DNA of 64,000 nt from Eudoraea chungangensis (GTDB taxonomy: Bacteria; Bacteroidota; Bacteroidia; Flavobacteriales; Flavobacteriaceae). Position numbers and translations under genes: made by a program. The stretch lies in contig NZ_JARDUB010000004.1 in assembly GCF_029360665.1 (NCBI RefSeq), positions 434,001 through 498,000 of the forward strand, given 5' to 3'. Below are positions 17,092-26,071 of the stretch, piece after piece. Numbering within the stretch: position 1 is the stretch's first letter; every line of letters starts with the position of its first letter. The notes under the pieces were generated by a model that saw nothing but the letters and a program-made list of their open reading frames with translations, had not been told where the DNA came from and ran no database searches.

Positions 17092-17648
17092 TTGTTAATC
17101 GAATGAAAAAATAGTCTTGAAAACAACCAGCCAAAAGTTAGTCCAACTAAGGCCCCCGTGAGAATATCCAGAGGATAATGTACGCCTATATAAATACGGC
17201 TATAAGCTACTAAGAAAGCCCAAAGTATTAAAAAGAGTCTAAATAACTTTGGAGAAGACCCAATTACCAAAACAAAATAAGTAACTACGGCAAAGGAGTT
17301 AGCAGCATGTGCAGAAAAATAACCATATTGACCCCCGCAGTAGTCCTTAACAAGCCGCATTATTCCTGAAATTTCAGGATCGTGACAAGGTCTTAAACGC
17401 CCAACACCATATTTAAAAAAATTAGATAGTTGATCGGTAACTAAAATCATTAAGGCAAGCATTAATAGAAACACTATAAATTTTTTAATTCCTAAAAATC
17501 TATAGCTAACTAAGGCCAAGACAAGGTATAGTGGAATGCCACTCCATTTATTGGTTAAGAAGAGCCAAAATCCGTCCCAGCTACTACTCCCTAGGCCATT
17601 GAGAAACAGAAAAAGATCCTTATCAAATGTGAGCAATTCTTCAATCAT
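17079..17648 (-). CDS. PAP2 family phosphatase
   Basis: A roughly 190-residue membrane phosphatase of the type 2 phosphatidic acid phosphatase family, with five to six helices. All three signature motifs are seen: KYGVGRLRPCHDP (KxxxxxxRP), SAHAANSF (PSGH-like, with Ser-Ala-His) and SRIYIGVHYPLDI (SRxxxxxHxxxD). Such enzymes often dephosphorylate undecaprenyl pyrophosphate or lipid phosphates. The start is ATG 17648: the upstream gene ends at TGA 17650-17652, so the two are one base apart; a longer reading would run into that gene. Its partner downstream is the GT39 enzyme. Confidence 0.92.
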   Translation of the reverse strand: MIEELLTFDKDLFLFLNGLGSSSWDGFWLFLTNKWSGIPLYLVLALVSYRFLGIKKFIVFLLMLALMILVTDQLSNFFKYGVGRLRPCHDPEISGIMRLVKDYCGGQYGYFSAHAANSFAVVTYFVLVIGSSPKLFRLFLILWAFLVAYSRIYIGVHYPLDILTGALVGLTFGWLFSRLFFHSINKWRL

Positions 17649-17649
17649 C

Positions 17650-17886
17650 TCAATCTTCGTATCGGGAAACTTCTCTGTCGTAAAAAAGCGTGGCTGCTTC
17701 AATTAAGTTCTCGGCTTCATCAGAAAGTTCCTTTTCATCCTCTTTGGTAAAGTCCTCAAGCCACTCTACCTCATCATTCTCAAGATTAATAATAAACCTG
17801 GGATACTCTGTATGCACTACGTAAATTCCATTTGGAAAATCTGTATTGTCTCCGAGCAAAAATTTAGGAAAATTCTCAATTGCCAT
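17650..17886 (-). CDS. small conserved acidic protein
   Basis: A 78-residue acidic cytoplasmic protein without signal or membrane helix: an N-terminal beta-rich part (LLGDNTDFPNGIYVVHTEYPRFIINL) and a Glu-rich helical C-terminus. I recognise the type as a small conserved flavobacterial protein, but no function is known to me. It is tightly coupled to the PAP2 gene (one base between stop and start) and is probably the first gene of the PAP2-GT39 unit. The gap to the MATE gene upstream is 29 bp, so that gene may also be cotranscribed. Confidence 0.75.
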   Translation of the reverse strand: MAIENFPKFLLGDNTDFPNGIYVVHTEYPRFIINLENDEVEWLEDFTKEDEKELSDEAENLIEAATLFYDREVSRYED

Positions 17887-17915
17887 CTCTTGTATCTTTT
17901 TAGTAGTATGCTTAT

Positions 17916-19286
17916 TTATCTCGTCCTGATATATCGTTTGGTAAGGTAATTAAATCGAATATACAACATAATTGCAGACGCAGTTAGTCCTGATAAGAGA
18001 CCAATCCAAATCCCTACACTTTTTAAGGGCGTGTATAAACCCAGATAATAACTTATCGGGAATCCAATAACCCAATACGCAATAAAAGTAATAAAAGTTG
18101 GTATTCTAACATCCTGCAGTCCCCTTAAAGCCCCTAATATCACAACCTGTAACCCATCCGATATTTGGAAAAATGCTGCTACCAAAAGCAGTTCAGCAGC
18201 CAGTGCTATTACCTCCATATTATCTGCCTGGTTGGCTAAGTCTCCGGTGTCCAAATAAATAGTAGGGAACCAATACCTTCCTAATAAAAATAAAGCTGCA
18301 AAAATTATTTCTACAAAAAGGGTCAGCAGAAAAATAGATTCGGCAATTCTTTTCAACTCTTTGAAGTTTTGCAATCCTTTCTGATTCCCTACACGAATCA
18401 TACCGACAACTCCGAGACCCATGCCAAACATAAAAGTCATACTACTTAAATTAAGTGCAATTTGGTTTGCTGCCTGGGGGTTCTTACCCAGTACTCCACT
18501 TAACCATATGGCGGCAGTAAAAATTGCTACCTCGAAGAACATTTGTAAGGCAGATGGAAATCCAAGATTGGCTATTTTTTTAATTACCGTTTTTTCAATC
18601 TTCCTTAAATTAAATCCCGTAACATAGTCGTGAAACTTCTTCTTTTTCTTTAAGAGATACCATAATATAAAAAGCATAATAAAGCGAGATATCAGCGTTC
18701 CTATGGCTGCTCCAACAATACCGAGTTTAGGAAATCCAAAGCTGCCAAAAATTAGCAGGTAGTTTAAGACAATATTTACCACATTGGCTACAATAGTAGC
18801 ATACATAGGGTATTTCGTTTGAGACAAGCCTTCAGAAAATTGCTTAAAAGATTGAAATATTACAAGGGGAACTAGTGAAAACGCAACTAAGTCTAAGTAG
18901 GGTAGAGATAGTTCAACCACGTCTGTTGGTTGGTCCATAAGTTGTAATAATGGTTTTGAAATCTGAATTAATCCAAAAAGGCCCAAACCAATAATGGTAC
19001 ATAATACTATTCCATGCTTAAGTGCACTTTTTGCAGCGACCTTATTCCCTGCCCCATCAGCTTCAGCAACCAAAGGTGTTATGGCCGTCGAAAATCCAAT
19101 CCCTAAAGACATCGCAATAAATACAAAACTATTTCCCAACGACACAGCGGCTAATTCTGCGGTACCAAGCTGACCAACCATAATATTATCCGCAAAAGCA
19201 ACAAAGGTATGTCCAAGCATCCCCATTATTACAGGAACAGCTAGTTTGCTATTATACTTGAATTCTCTGGTATATTGTTGCAACAA
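17916..19286 (-). CDS. MATE family efflux transporter
   Basis: A 456-residue transporter with twelve predicted helices and MATE family features: LAVPVIMGMLGHTFVAFADNIMVGQLG at the N-terminus and the related repeat in the second half. MATE proteins export cationic drugs or metabolites in exchange for Na+ or H+ (NorM/DinF class). The start is TTG at 19286, supported by a TAnnTTTG promoter box 24 bp further upstream. It leads a minus-strand run with the small acidic protein, PAP2 and GT39, but functional linkage is uncertain. Confidence 0.93.
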   Translation of the reverse strand: MLQQYTREFKYNSKLAVPVIMGMLGHTFVAFADNIMVGQLGTAELAAVSLGNSFVFIAMSLGIGFSTAITPLVAEADGAGNKVAAKSALKHGIVLCTIIGLGLFGLIQISKPLLQLMDQPTDVVELSLPYLDLVAFSLVPLVIFQSFKQFSEGLSQTKYPMYATIVANVVNIVLNYLLIFGSFGFPKLGIVGAAIGTLISRFIMLFILWYLLKKKKKFHDYVTGFNLRKIEKTVIKKIANLGFPSALQMFFEVAIFTAAIWLSGVLGKNPQAANQIALNLSSMTFMFGMGLGVVGMIRVGNQKGLQNFKELKRIAESIFLLTLFVEIIFAALFLLGRYWFPTIYLDTGDLANQADNMEVIALAAELLLVAAFFQISDGLQVVILGALRGLQDVRIPTFITFIAYWVIGFPISYYLGLYTPLKSVGIWIGLLSGLTASAIMLYIRFNYLTKRYIRTR

Positions 19287-19309
19287 GTTGGCTTGGTTTT
19301 ATATAGGTT

Positions 19310-19317
19310 CAAAGATA
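19310..19317 (-). promoter_or_regulatory. -7 promoter box before the MATE gene
   Basis: On the minus strand this reads TATCTTTG, an exact TAnnTTTG match, 24 bp upstream of the TTG start. It fixes the transcription start close to the gene. Confidence 0.6.
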
Positions 19318-19382
19318 AGATTTCGCCCTATTAATGTGTAAGTATCTTAGAACAAACAAGCTTGTTCTTCAGTTTTTAGTAG

Positions 19383-20156
19383 TTATAGCTGTTTTGCCTG
19401 TTCCCAAAAAACATCCATTTCCGCCAAGGTCATATCTCTCAAGGCTTTATTCTGATTTTTTGCCATAGATTCTAGATATTTAAACCTCTTTATAAACTTT
19501 TTATTTGTTCTTTCTAAAGCATTTTCGGGATTAATATCTAGAAACCTAGCATAGTTAACCATGGAGAATAGTACATCCCCAAACTCTGCTTCCATAGCAT
19601 CCGGGCTTCCCGATTTAACTTCTTCCTCAAGTTCTTCCAATTCTTCTTTTACTTTCGCGAATACTTGGCTTGGTTCCTCCCAATCAAAGCCAACACCAGC
19701 AACTTTATCTTGTATTCTATTCGCCTTTACTAAGGAAGGTAAGCTCATAGGTACCCCTTCCAGGACGCTATCTTTGCCCTCTTTTAGTTTTAGCTTCTCC
19801 CAATTCCTTTTTACTTCCTCCTCATCCTTAACTGCCACATCACCATAAATATGCGGGTGTCTATTTATCAATTTCTCCGATATGGTGTTGGCAACATCCG
19901 CTATAGTGAAGGCATTACTCTCTGAACCAATTTTAGCATAGAAAACAATATGAAGCAGAAGGTCTCCTAACTCTTTTTTAATCTCCTGCAGGTCGTTATC
20001 TAGAATGGCATCTCCCAGTTCATAGGTTTCTTCAATGGTAAGATGTCTAAGACTTTGAAATGTCTGCTTTCTATCCCATGGGCACTGTTCTCTTAATTCA
20101 TCCATGATGGTTAATAAGCGATCAAATGCCTCTAATTCTTCTTCCCTTTTTTTCAT
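19383..20156 (-). CDS. mazG: nucleoside triphosphate pyrophosphohydrolase MazG
   Basis: A 257-residue two-domain MazG: it hydrolyses NTPs to NMP and pyrophosphate. The first domain has ELREQCPWDRKQTFQSLRHLTIEETYEL followed by ELGDLLLHIVFYAKI (the EExxE and ExxD metal-binding pattern); the second repeats it with VKEELEELEEEV and EFGDVLFSMVNYAR. The start is ATG 20156; an in-frame start nine codons upstream would lie within the promoter region, since a TAnnTTTG box lies at 20173-20180. Cytoplasmic, monocistronic. Confidence 0.95.
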   Translation of the reverse strand: MKKREEELEAFDRLLTIMDELREQCPWDRKQTFQSLRHLTIEETYELGDAILDNDLQEIKKELGDLLLHIVFYAKIGSESNAFTIADVANTISEKLINRHPHIYGDVAVKDEEEVKRNWEKLKLKEGKDSVLEGVPMSLPSLVKANRIQDKVAGVGFDWEEPSQVFAKVKEELEELEEEVKSGSPDAMEAEFGDVLFSMVNYARFLDINPENALERTNKKFIKRFKYLESMAKNQNKALRDMTLAEMDVFWEQAKQL

Positions 20157-20172
20157 AAAACTGGACTTTTGA

Positions 20173-20180
20173 CAAAAGTA
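20173..20180 (-). promoter_or_regulatory. -7 promoter box before mazG
   Basis: On the minus strand this reads TACTTTTG, an exact TAnnTTTG match, 17 bp upstream of the chosen ATG at 20156. It argues against the longer mazG reading. Confidence 0.55.
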
Positions 20181-20258
20181 CAAATACAGGACTATTCGTT
20201 GTCTGGAATTTTTAGATTAAATTAGAAGCAATCTAATCCCATCCAATAAACAATTCTT

Positions 20259-21095
20259 ATGACCTCCCGAAGAAGCTTTATAGTCCAGGTTTCTGCATTT
20301 AGTGCAGCCAGTTTGCTATTACCCTCAGTGGTAAAGGCGTCGCCCCTAATAGGTAAAATGGGGGTGCAACTTTACTCTTTTCGCAAAGAAATGCTAAAAA
20401 ACCCAGCGGAAACTTTAAAACAAATCGCTAGCCTTGGTATTACTGAAATTGAAACGGCAAGAAGCCAAAAAGGACACTATTATGGACTGCAACCAGAAAA
20501 AATGAAGCAAGTATGTGAAGATTTGGGTATGAATTTAAAAAGCGGGCATGTACACTTAGATGACTCATGGGAAAAAACCATGAATGAAGCCGTTCGTTCA
20601 GGACAAGAATATCTAATTTGTTCTTCTCTGCCCAGTAAAGGGCAAACTGTAGAAAATTACAAAAAGGTGGCAGAAGCCTTTAATAAAGCAGGAGAAGCCT
20701 GCAAATCCCTAGGTCTTAAGTTTGGGTATCACAACCATGATTATGAATTTGATTCTGACGGAGACAAGGTCCTTTATAATATATTATTAGAAAATACGGA
20801 TGCCGATTTAGTACATATGGAACTAGATTTAGGATGGGTTATTACTGCGGGTAAAAATCCATTGGATTATTTTAAAAACTATCCGGGAAGATTCCCGTTA
20901 TGGCATCTCAAGGACATGAATCTTTCTAAAAAAGAGAGTACAGAATTTGGCAAGGGCGGTTTAGATATTAAAGCTATGCTGGCGAATAAAAAATCTTCAG
21001 GAGTTAGACATATTTTTATAGAGCAAGAGGAATATGCTTCAACTCCCCTTGAAAGCATGAGATATAACATGAATTATTTAAAAAATATTTCTTAG
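20259..21095 (+). CDS. exported sugar phosphate isomerase/epimerase-like TIM barrel
   Basis: A 278-residue xylose-isomerase-like TIM barrel (AP endonuclease 2 superfamily). It begins MTSRRSFIVQV, a Tat signal, so it acts in the periplasm or is anchored to the membrane. Metal and substrate positions are suggested by LKFGYHNHDYEF (His-Asn-His), VHMELDLGWV (Glu, Asp) and FPLWHLKDM, and by the C-terminal FIEQE. This subfamily is common in Bacteroidota and Planctomycetes glycoside loci beside Gfo/Idh/MocA and DUF1080 enzymes. It opens a co-directional run through 29855. The substrate is unknown. Confidence 0.88.
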   Translation: MTSRRSFIVQVSAFSAASLLLPSVVKASPLIGKMGVQLYSFRKEMLKNPAETLKQIASLGITEIETARSQKGHYYGLQPEKMKQVCEDLGMNLKSGHVHLDDSWEKTMNEAVRSGQEYLICSSLPSKGQTVENYKKVAEAFNKAGEACKSLGLKFGYHNHDYEFDSDGDKVLYNILLENTDADLVHMELDLGWVITAGKNPLDYFKNYPGRFPLWHLKDMNLSKKESTEFGKGGLDIKAMLANKKSSGVRHIFIEQEEYASTPLESMRYNMNYLKNIS

Positions 21096-21104
21096 TGTTT
21101 TCCT

Positions 21105-22463
21105 ATGTCTCCAATAGAAGATCCTTATGCTTTTACTAAAGAAAAGATAAAGCAAGCACCTGCTACTTTTACCGAAAGACTTTCCTTTCTAGGACCAAGT
21201 TTTATTTTATCGGCCTCTATCGTCGGTTCTGGGGAATTAATTGCTACCACCACTCTTGGTGCACAGGCCGGATTTATTACTTTTTGGGTAATATTAGTGA
21301 GTTGTGTGGTGAAAGTGGCGGTTCAATTAGAATTTGGAAAGCACACAATTCTTACAGGAGAAACTGCTATGCAGGCCTTCAACAAACTTCCTGGCCCTGT
21401 ATTTGGTAAGGCTAAATGGAGTGTCTGGATGGTATTAGCAGTTATTGTCGTAAAACTGTTACAAGTTGGCGGAATAGTAGGCGGGGTTGCAATTATTTTA
21501 AACATGGCTTTCCCCAATATTGCTATCCCTGTGTTTTGTCTTTTAATTGCAATTACAGTGGCCTTGATGGTTTATAGGGGTTATTATTCCTTTATAGAAA
21601 AATTCTCCTTAGGTATGATTGGTGTTTTCACCATTTTTACTTTTGCTACGCTTTACTTTCTACGTTACACCCCCTACTCTATTGGTTTTGACAATGTATT
21701 GGAAGGACTACAATTTAATTTACCTAAAGAGCTGGTAGCCGTTGCTATTGGTGCATTTGGAATTACAGGGGTTGGAGGCGATGAAATAATACACTATAAC
21801 TATTGGTGCTTAGAGAAAGGCTATGCCTCCTTTACAGGAAAAAGAGATGATTCTAAAGCCTGGCGTAAAAGAGCAGAGGGATGGGTAAAAGTAATGAAAT
21901 TAGATGCAGTTATAGCCATGTGTATTTATACTGCCGTGACCGCCGCTTTTTATCTATTGGGTGCGGCCGTTCTGCATACCCAGGGAGAGGTTCCTAAGGG
22001 TTATGAGATGATACAAACCCTATCTGGAATGTATACCGAATCTCTGGGACCGGATGCAAAAATGTTCTTCCTAATAGGTGCTTTTATCACATTGTTTTCT
22101 ACCTTGTTTGCCGCTCTGGCTGCCTGGACCAGACAAACTACAGACATTTTTGGAGCTATTGGATGGATTGACTTCCAAAACCAAGCACAGCGCAAAAAAA
22201 CTATTGCCATCTTGGCTTGGGCTTTTCCTATGCTCTGGGCGTTGCTTTTTATTTTTATAAAACTCCCGGTCCTAATGGTCTTAACAGGAGGAATTGTAGG
22301 CTCCGTTTTATTATTCTTAGTTGTTTTTGCGGTTATTCATTTTAAATATTACAGAGAAAGTGCACAATTTAAAACAGGGCCAATTTATAACATCGTTCTA
22401 TGGATAAGCATAGGAAGTATCTTGGCTGTAGGGCTTTTGGGTATTTACAAACTATTTAGTTAA
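21105..22463 (+). CDS. Nramp-like membrane transporter lacking the metal motif
   Basis: A 452-residue membrane protein with about eleven helices, aligned with the Nramp family. In true Nramp proteins helix 1 has DPGN and helix 6 has MPH, which bind Mn/Fe. Here helix 1 reads SIVGSGELIATT and the helix 6 area reads GITGVGGDEIIHYNY. So the fold is Nramp-like, but the canonical metal ligands are absent and transport of Mn or Fe is doubtful. It lies 9 bp after the isomerase gene and before a D-aminoacylase-like gene, which suggests uptake of an organic or sugar-derived compound, but that is inference. Confidence 0.85.
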   Translation: MSPIEDPYAFTKEKIKQAPATFTERLSFLGPSFILSASIVGSGELIATTTLGAQAGFITFWVILVSCVVKVAVQLEFGKHTILTGETAMQAFNKLPGPVFGKAKWSVWMVLAVIVVKLLQVGGIVGGVAIILNMAFPNIAIPVFCLLIAITVALMVYRGYYSFIEKFSLGMIGVFTIFTFATLYFLRYTPYSIGFDNVLEGLQFNLPKELVAVAIGAFGITGVGGDEIIHYNYWCLEKGYASFTGKRDDSKAWRKRAEGWVKVMKLDAVIAMCIYTAVTAAFYLLGAAVLHTQGEVPKGYEMIQTLSGMYTESLGPDAKMFFLIGAFITLFSTLFAALAAWTRQTTDIFGAIGWIDFQNQAQRKKTIAILAWAFPMLWALLFIFIKLPVLMVLTGGIVGSVLLFLVVFAVIHFKYYRESAQFKTGPIYNIVLWISIGSILAVGLLGIYKLFS

Positions 22464-22507
22464 ATTAGGATTATTTAATACTAACTTCCTGCATAAAATT
22501 CACAGTA

Positions 22508-24157
22508 ATGAAGTTCTATATTCACTATACTTATTTGATACTTCTCGGCATTCTTTTTAGCTGTCAAGAAGACAAACCATTTGATCTTATTATTAGAAAT
22601 GGATATATTATTGTAGGAGATAGATCCGCAGCATTTAAAGGAGATGTCGCCATAAATGCAGACACTATAGTATTTATAGGGAATCTGAATAATAAAAAGG
22701 CCTTAAAAGAAATTGACGCAAGCGGATTAACGGTAGCACCGGGCTTTATAAATATGCTTAGCTGGGCCAATGAATCGCTTATTGAAGATGGAAGATCACA
22801 AGGAGATATTAGGCAAGGTGTTACGCTGGAAGTTCTGGGAGAAGGAAGATCAATGGGGCCATTAAATGAGGAAATGAAAAACAGTATGCGGGAGGGGCAG
22901 CAAGGCATTAAATATGATATAAATTGGAATAGTTTAGGAGAGTATTTAGAGTTTTTAGAGAACAAAGGTGTTTCTACCAATATAGCATCCTTCGTTGGCA
23001 ACGGCACTTTAAGACAATATGTGATGAATTTTGAAAACAGAACTCCCACCGAGAAAGAACTTTATAAAATGAAGGAGCTCACAAAACAAGCTATGGAAGA
23101 AGGCGCAATGGGACTTTCAACATCGCTGATATATGTTCCAAGTGGACATGCTTCTACAGAAGAAATAATAGAATTGGCCAAGATTGTTGGACAATACAAT
23201 GGCCTTTATATTTCTCATATCAGAGACGAAGAAGAATACCTTTTAGAGGCTGTCAATGAATTAATCGAAATTTCCGAGAAAGCAGAAGTACCGGCCGAGA
23301 TTTATCATTTTAAGGCATCGGGAATGGCTAACTGGAAATTGTTAGACAGTGCCATTGCTTTGATAAATAATGCGCGAAAAAAAGGTCTGGCTATTACAAC
23401 AGATATGTATATGTACAATGCAAGTTCTACCGGACTTAATGTAGTTCTTCCTTCCTGGGCCAAGGAAGGAGGACATGCCATGACTGTTGAATTGATGGCC
23501 AATCCTGCACAGAGGAGCAAAATGATACAGGAAATTTATTTTCATGTTCCCCCGGAAAAAATTCTACTTGTCGGATTCCGTAACAAAGCTCTACGAAATC
23601 TAATAGGAAAATCCTTGGCTGAAGTAGCACAGGAAAGAAATTTAACCCCAAAAGAAACTGTGGTAGAACTAATAAAGGAGGACAATAGCAGAATTCAAGT
23701 GGTTTACTTTTCCATGTCGGAAGATAACGTCAAGAAAAAACTTACCCTCCCTTATATGTCTATTTGTTCAGATGCCGGTTCCTATACCAACCAGGGCGTG
23801 TTTTTGGAACAGAGCACCCATCCCAGAGCTTATGGATCTTTCGCGCGCTTGCTTGGTCATTTTGTCAGAGAAGAAAAGGTTATTTCCTTAGAGGAAGCAA
23901 TATATAAACTTACTACGCTTCCAGCTACCAACTTAAAACTCAAAAAAAGAGGCACGCTTAAAAAAGGATATTTTGCGGATGTGGTAGTATTTGATGCTAA
24001 CGAAATAAGAGCAAATGCCTCTTTTAAAGAACCTCATCAATATGCCGAAGGAATGAAACATGTTTTTGTTAATGGCACCCAAGTTATTGATAATGGGGAA
24101 CATACTAATCAATTTCCAGGAAGAATAGTAAGAGGTCCGGGTTGGATCAACAATTAA
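22508..24157 (+). CDS. D-aminoacylase-like amidohydrolase lipoprotein, atypical metal site
   Basis: A 549-residue amidohydrolase-superfamily protein with a lipobox (LFSC), hence an anchored envelope enzyme. Overall it matches N-acyl-D-amino-acid deacylases: composite N-terminal domain, LYISHIRDEEE, AEIYHFKASG, SICSDAGSY and a C-terminal LKKGYFADVVVFD. However, the first metal motif (normally PGFIDxHxH) reads PGFINMLSW with no histidine, and the position of the Zn-binding Cys lies in LGEGRSMGP, where Glu stands in its place. It could use a single metal or have changed function. It sits within a putative catabolic locus. Confidence 0.85.
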   Translation: MKFYIHYTYLILLGILFSCQEDKPFDLIIRNGYIIVGDRSAAFKGDVAINADTIVFIGNLNNKKALKEIDASGLTVAPGFINMLSWANESLIEDGRSQGDIRQGVTLEVLGEGRSMGPLNEEMKNSMREGQQGIKYDINWNSLGEYLEFLENKGVSTNIASFVGNGTLRQYVMNFENRTPTEKELYKMKELTKQAMEEGAMGLSTSLIYVPSGHASTEEIIELAKIVGQYNGLYISHIRDEEEYLLEAVNELIEISEKAEVPAEIYHFKASGMANWKLLDSAIALINNARKKGLAITTDMYMYNASSTGLNVVLPSWAKEGGHAMTVELMANPAQRSKMIQEIYFHVPPEKILLVGFRNKALRNLIGKSLAEVAQERNLTPKETVVELIKEDNSRIQVVYFSMSEDNVKKKLTLPYMSICSDAGSYTNQGVFLEQSTHPRAYGSFARLLGHFVREEKVISLEEAIYKLTTLPATNLKLKKRGTLKKGYFADVVVFDANEIRANASFKEPHQYAEGMKHVFVNGTQVIDNGEHTNQFPGRIVRGPGWINN

Positions 24158-24176
24158 TTAAATGAAGCGTACACCT

Positions 24177-25070
24177 ATGAAAAAAAATATTTTTATTCCA
24201 ATAATTCTTGGCCTAATAATAACGATTAGTTCTGCACAGGAAACAGAAATTATCTATCCACAGGCTGAATTAACCTTAGTGGCCGATGGTTATAAATTTA
24301 CCGAAGGACCCGCTATGGATTCAAATGGCGATGTATATTTCACAGACCAACCCAATAATAAAATTCTTCGCTGGAACGCTAATACCAATGAGGTTTCTGT
24401 TTTTATGGAAAATTCCGGGAGAGCAAATGGATTGTATTTTGACAACGAGGGTAGACTGTTAGCCTGCGCAGATGAAAAATTTGAACTTTGGCAGATTAAC
24501 AAGGACAAGACTGTAACCGTATTGATAAAAGATGTTGAGGGGAAAAAACTAAATGGCCCCAACGATTTATGGGTGGATAAGAAAGGTGGAATCTACTTTA
24601 CCGATCCATACTACCAAAGACCTTATTGGACAAGAACGAAAAAGGAGATTGACGGTCAGAAGGTGTATTATCTTACACCGGATAAAGACACTGTTTTGGT
24701 GATGGCAGATGATTTGGTACAACCTAATGGAATAATAGGAACTGCCGATGGTAAGACTTTATTTGTAGCAGATATTGGGGACAAGAAAACATATCGTTAT
24801 ACCATTGGTGAAAAAGGAACACTTATAGATAAAACACTTTTTATAGAAATGGGTTCCGATGGCATGACTTTAGACACTATGGGAAACTTATATTTAACCG
24901 GTGACGGAGTAACCATTTTTAACCAAAAGGGGGAAAAAATAGAGCATATAAAAGTACCGCAAAAATGGACTGCCAACGTAACTTTTGGAGGTGTTAATCA
25001 GGAGACTCTCTTTATAACTGCAATGAATTCTGTCTATACCCTAAAGATGAGCGTAAAAGGCATCCGTTAA
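24177..25070 (+). CDS. exported SMP-30/gluconolactonase family hydrolase
   Basis: A beta-propeller hydrolase of about 297 residues (SMP-30/Gluconolaconase/LRE-like), with a signal peptide ending at SSAQ. Family motifs: FTEGPAMDSNGDVYFTDQPNNKI, with the metal-binding Glu; LNGPNDLWVDKKGGIYFTDPYY, with the catalytic Asn/Asp; and VQPNGIIGTADGKTLFVAD. These enzymes open sugar lactones such as gluconolactone. An ATG at 24162 would add five residues (MKRTP) and is also possible. It begins a few bases after the amidohydrolase stop, so they are in one operon. A lactonase is a natural partner for sugar oxidoreductases. Confidence 0.92.
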   Translation: MKKNIFIPIILGLIITISSAQETEIIYPQAELTLVADGYKFTEGPAMDSNGDVYFTDQPNNKILRWNANTNEVSVFMENSGRANGLYFDNEGRLLACADEKFELWQINKDKTVTVLIKDVEGKKLNGPNDLWVDKKGGIYFTDPYYQRPYWTRTKKEIDGQKVYYLTPDKDTVLVMADDLVQPNGIIGTADGKTLFVADIGDKKTYRYTIGEKGTLIDKTLFIEMGSDGMTLDTMGNLYLTGDGVTIFNQKGEKIEHIKVPQKWTANVTFGGVNQETLFITAMNSVYTLKMSVKGIR

Positions 25071-25202
25071 TCTCTAAAACTAGAGGGAAAGAAAAAATCC
25101 GACCATAACCTATAGAAATATACATTTTTGTTTTTTACTAACTTTACACTGCATTCATATTTTTAATCACTTCACTCTTCCGATATAAATAATCCTATAA
25201 CC

Positions 25203-26060
25203 ATGTATAAAATACTAACGTTTTTTAGCCTTTTCTTCTTCTTTTCGATATCTATGAATGCGCAAAGTGGGGTAGTCATGGACGAAGAAGTTCTGGATAG
25301 TAAAATACTTAAAGGAGAAAGGAAGTACGCAGTTTATCTTCCGCCAGATTACGAAGCTTCCAATAGGAGTTATCCCGTACTATACCTCTTGCATGGAGCA
25401 GGTGATGACCAAACCGGCTGGGTGCAATTTGGCGAAGTATTGCATATAACCGACAAAGCAATAAGAGAAGGTAAGGCCACCCCCATGATTATCATTATGC
25501 CCGATGCCAATACAGGAAAAAGAGGCTATTTTAATGTTGGTGACTGGCGATATGAAGACTTCTTTTTCGATGAATTAATTCCATTTGTAGAATCAAAATA
25601 TAGAATAAAAAAGAATAAAAGATATCGGGCTGTTGCGGGGCTTTCCATGGGCGGGGGCGGCACCTTTATGTACGCGCTTCATCGACCCGACATGTTTTCC
25701 TCTGCTTGCCCATTAAGTGCTTATGTAGGTCCGTTGACAATAGAACAATTAGAAAAGAGGGCGCTTCAACAAGGAAACCTTTTTACCAAGGAAGAATTAA
25801 AGGCCTATTTTAATAGGCACAATGCCATAGCTCTAATAGAGAACCTCCCGGTGGATGATATAAAATCGGTTAAATGGTTTATTGATTGTGGGGATGACGA
25901 CTTTCTATTTGAAGGAAATAGTTTGGTTCATATAGCGATGAAAAAAAGGGAGATTCCACATGAATATAGAGTTAGAGATGGGAGACACAGCTGGACCTAC
26001 TGGCGTGCTTCGTTACCTACAGTATTAGCGTTTGTCTCCGATAGCTTTCATCAAAACTAA
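25203..26060 (+). CDS. exported esterase, alpha/beta hydrolase (esterase D / Ag85-like)
   Basis: A 285-residue alpha/beta hydrolase with a signal peptide (cleavage near MNAQS). The nucleophile elbow is GLSMGG (Ser148), the oxyanion region is LYLLHGAGDDQTGW, the acid is likely in the run CGDDDF (Asp231-233), and the His is in RDGRHSWTYW (His262). This is the pattern of the putative-esterase family, including feruloyl and acetyl-xylan esterase relatives. The 132-bp gap upstream may hold its own promoter. It is followed 12 bp later by an exported DinB protein. The natural ester is unknown. Confidence 0.9.
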   Translation: MYKILTFFSLFFFFSISMNAQSGVVMDEEVLDSKILKGERKYAVYLPPDYEASNRSYPVLYLLHGAGDDQTGWVQFGEVLHITDKAIREGKATPMIIIMPDANTGKRGYFNVGDWRYEDFFFDELIPFVESKYRIKKNKRYRAVAGLSMGGGGTFMYALHRPDMFSSACPLSAYVGPLTIEQLEKRALQQGNLFTKEELKAYFNRHNAIALIENLPVDDIKSVKWFIDCGDDDFLFEGNSLVHIAMKKREIPHEYRVRDGRHSWTYWRASLPTVLAFVSDSFHQN

Positions 26061-26071
26061 ACTATTACTAA

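Noticed and set aside
22564-23049. 161-codon minus-strand ORF opposite the amidohydrolase
   Set aside because: A shadow frame of a well-supported lipoprotein gene, with no start context or domain.
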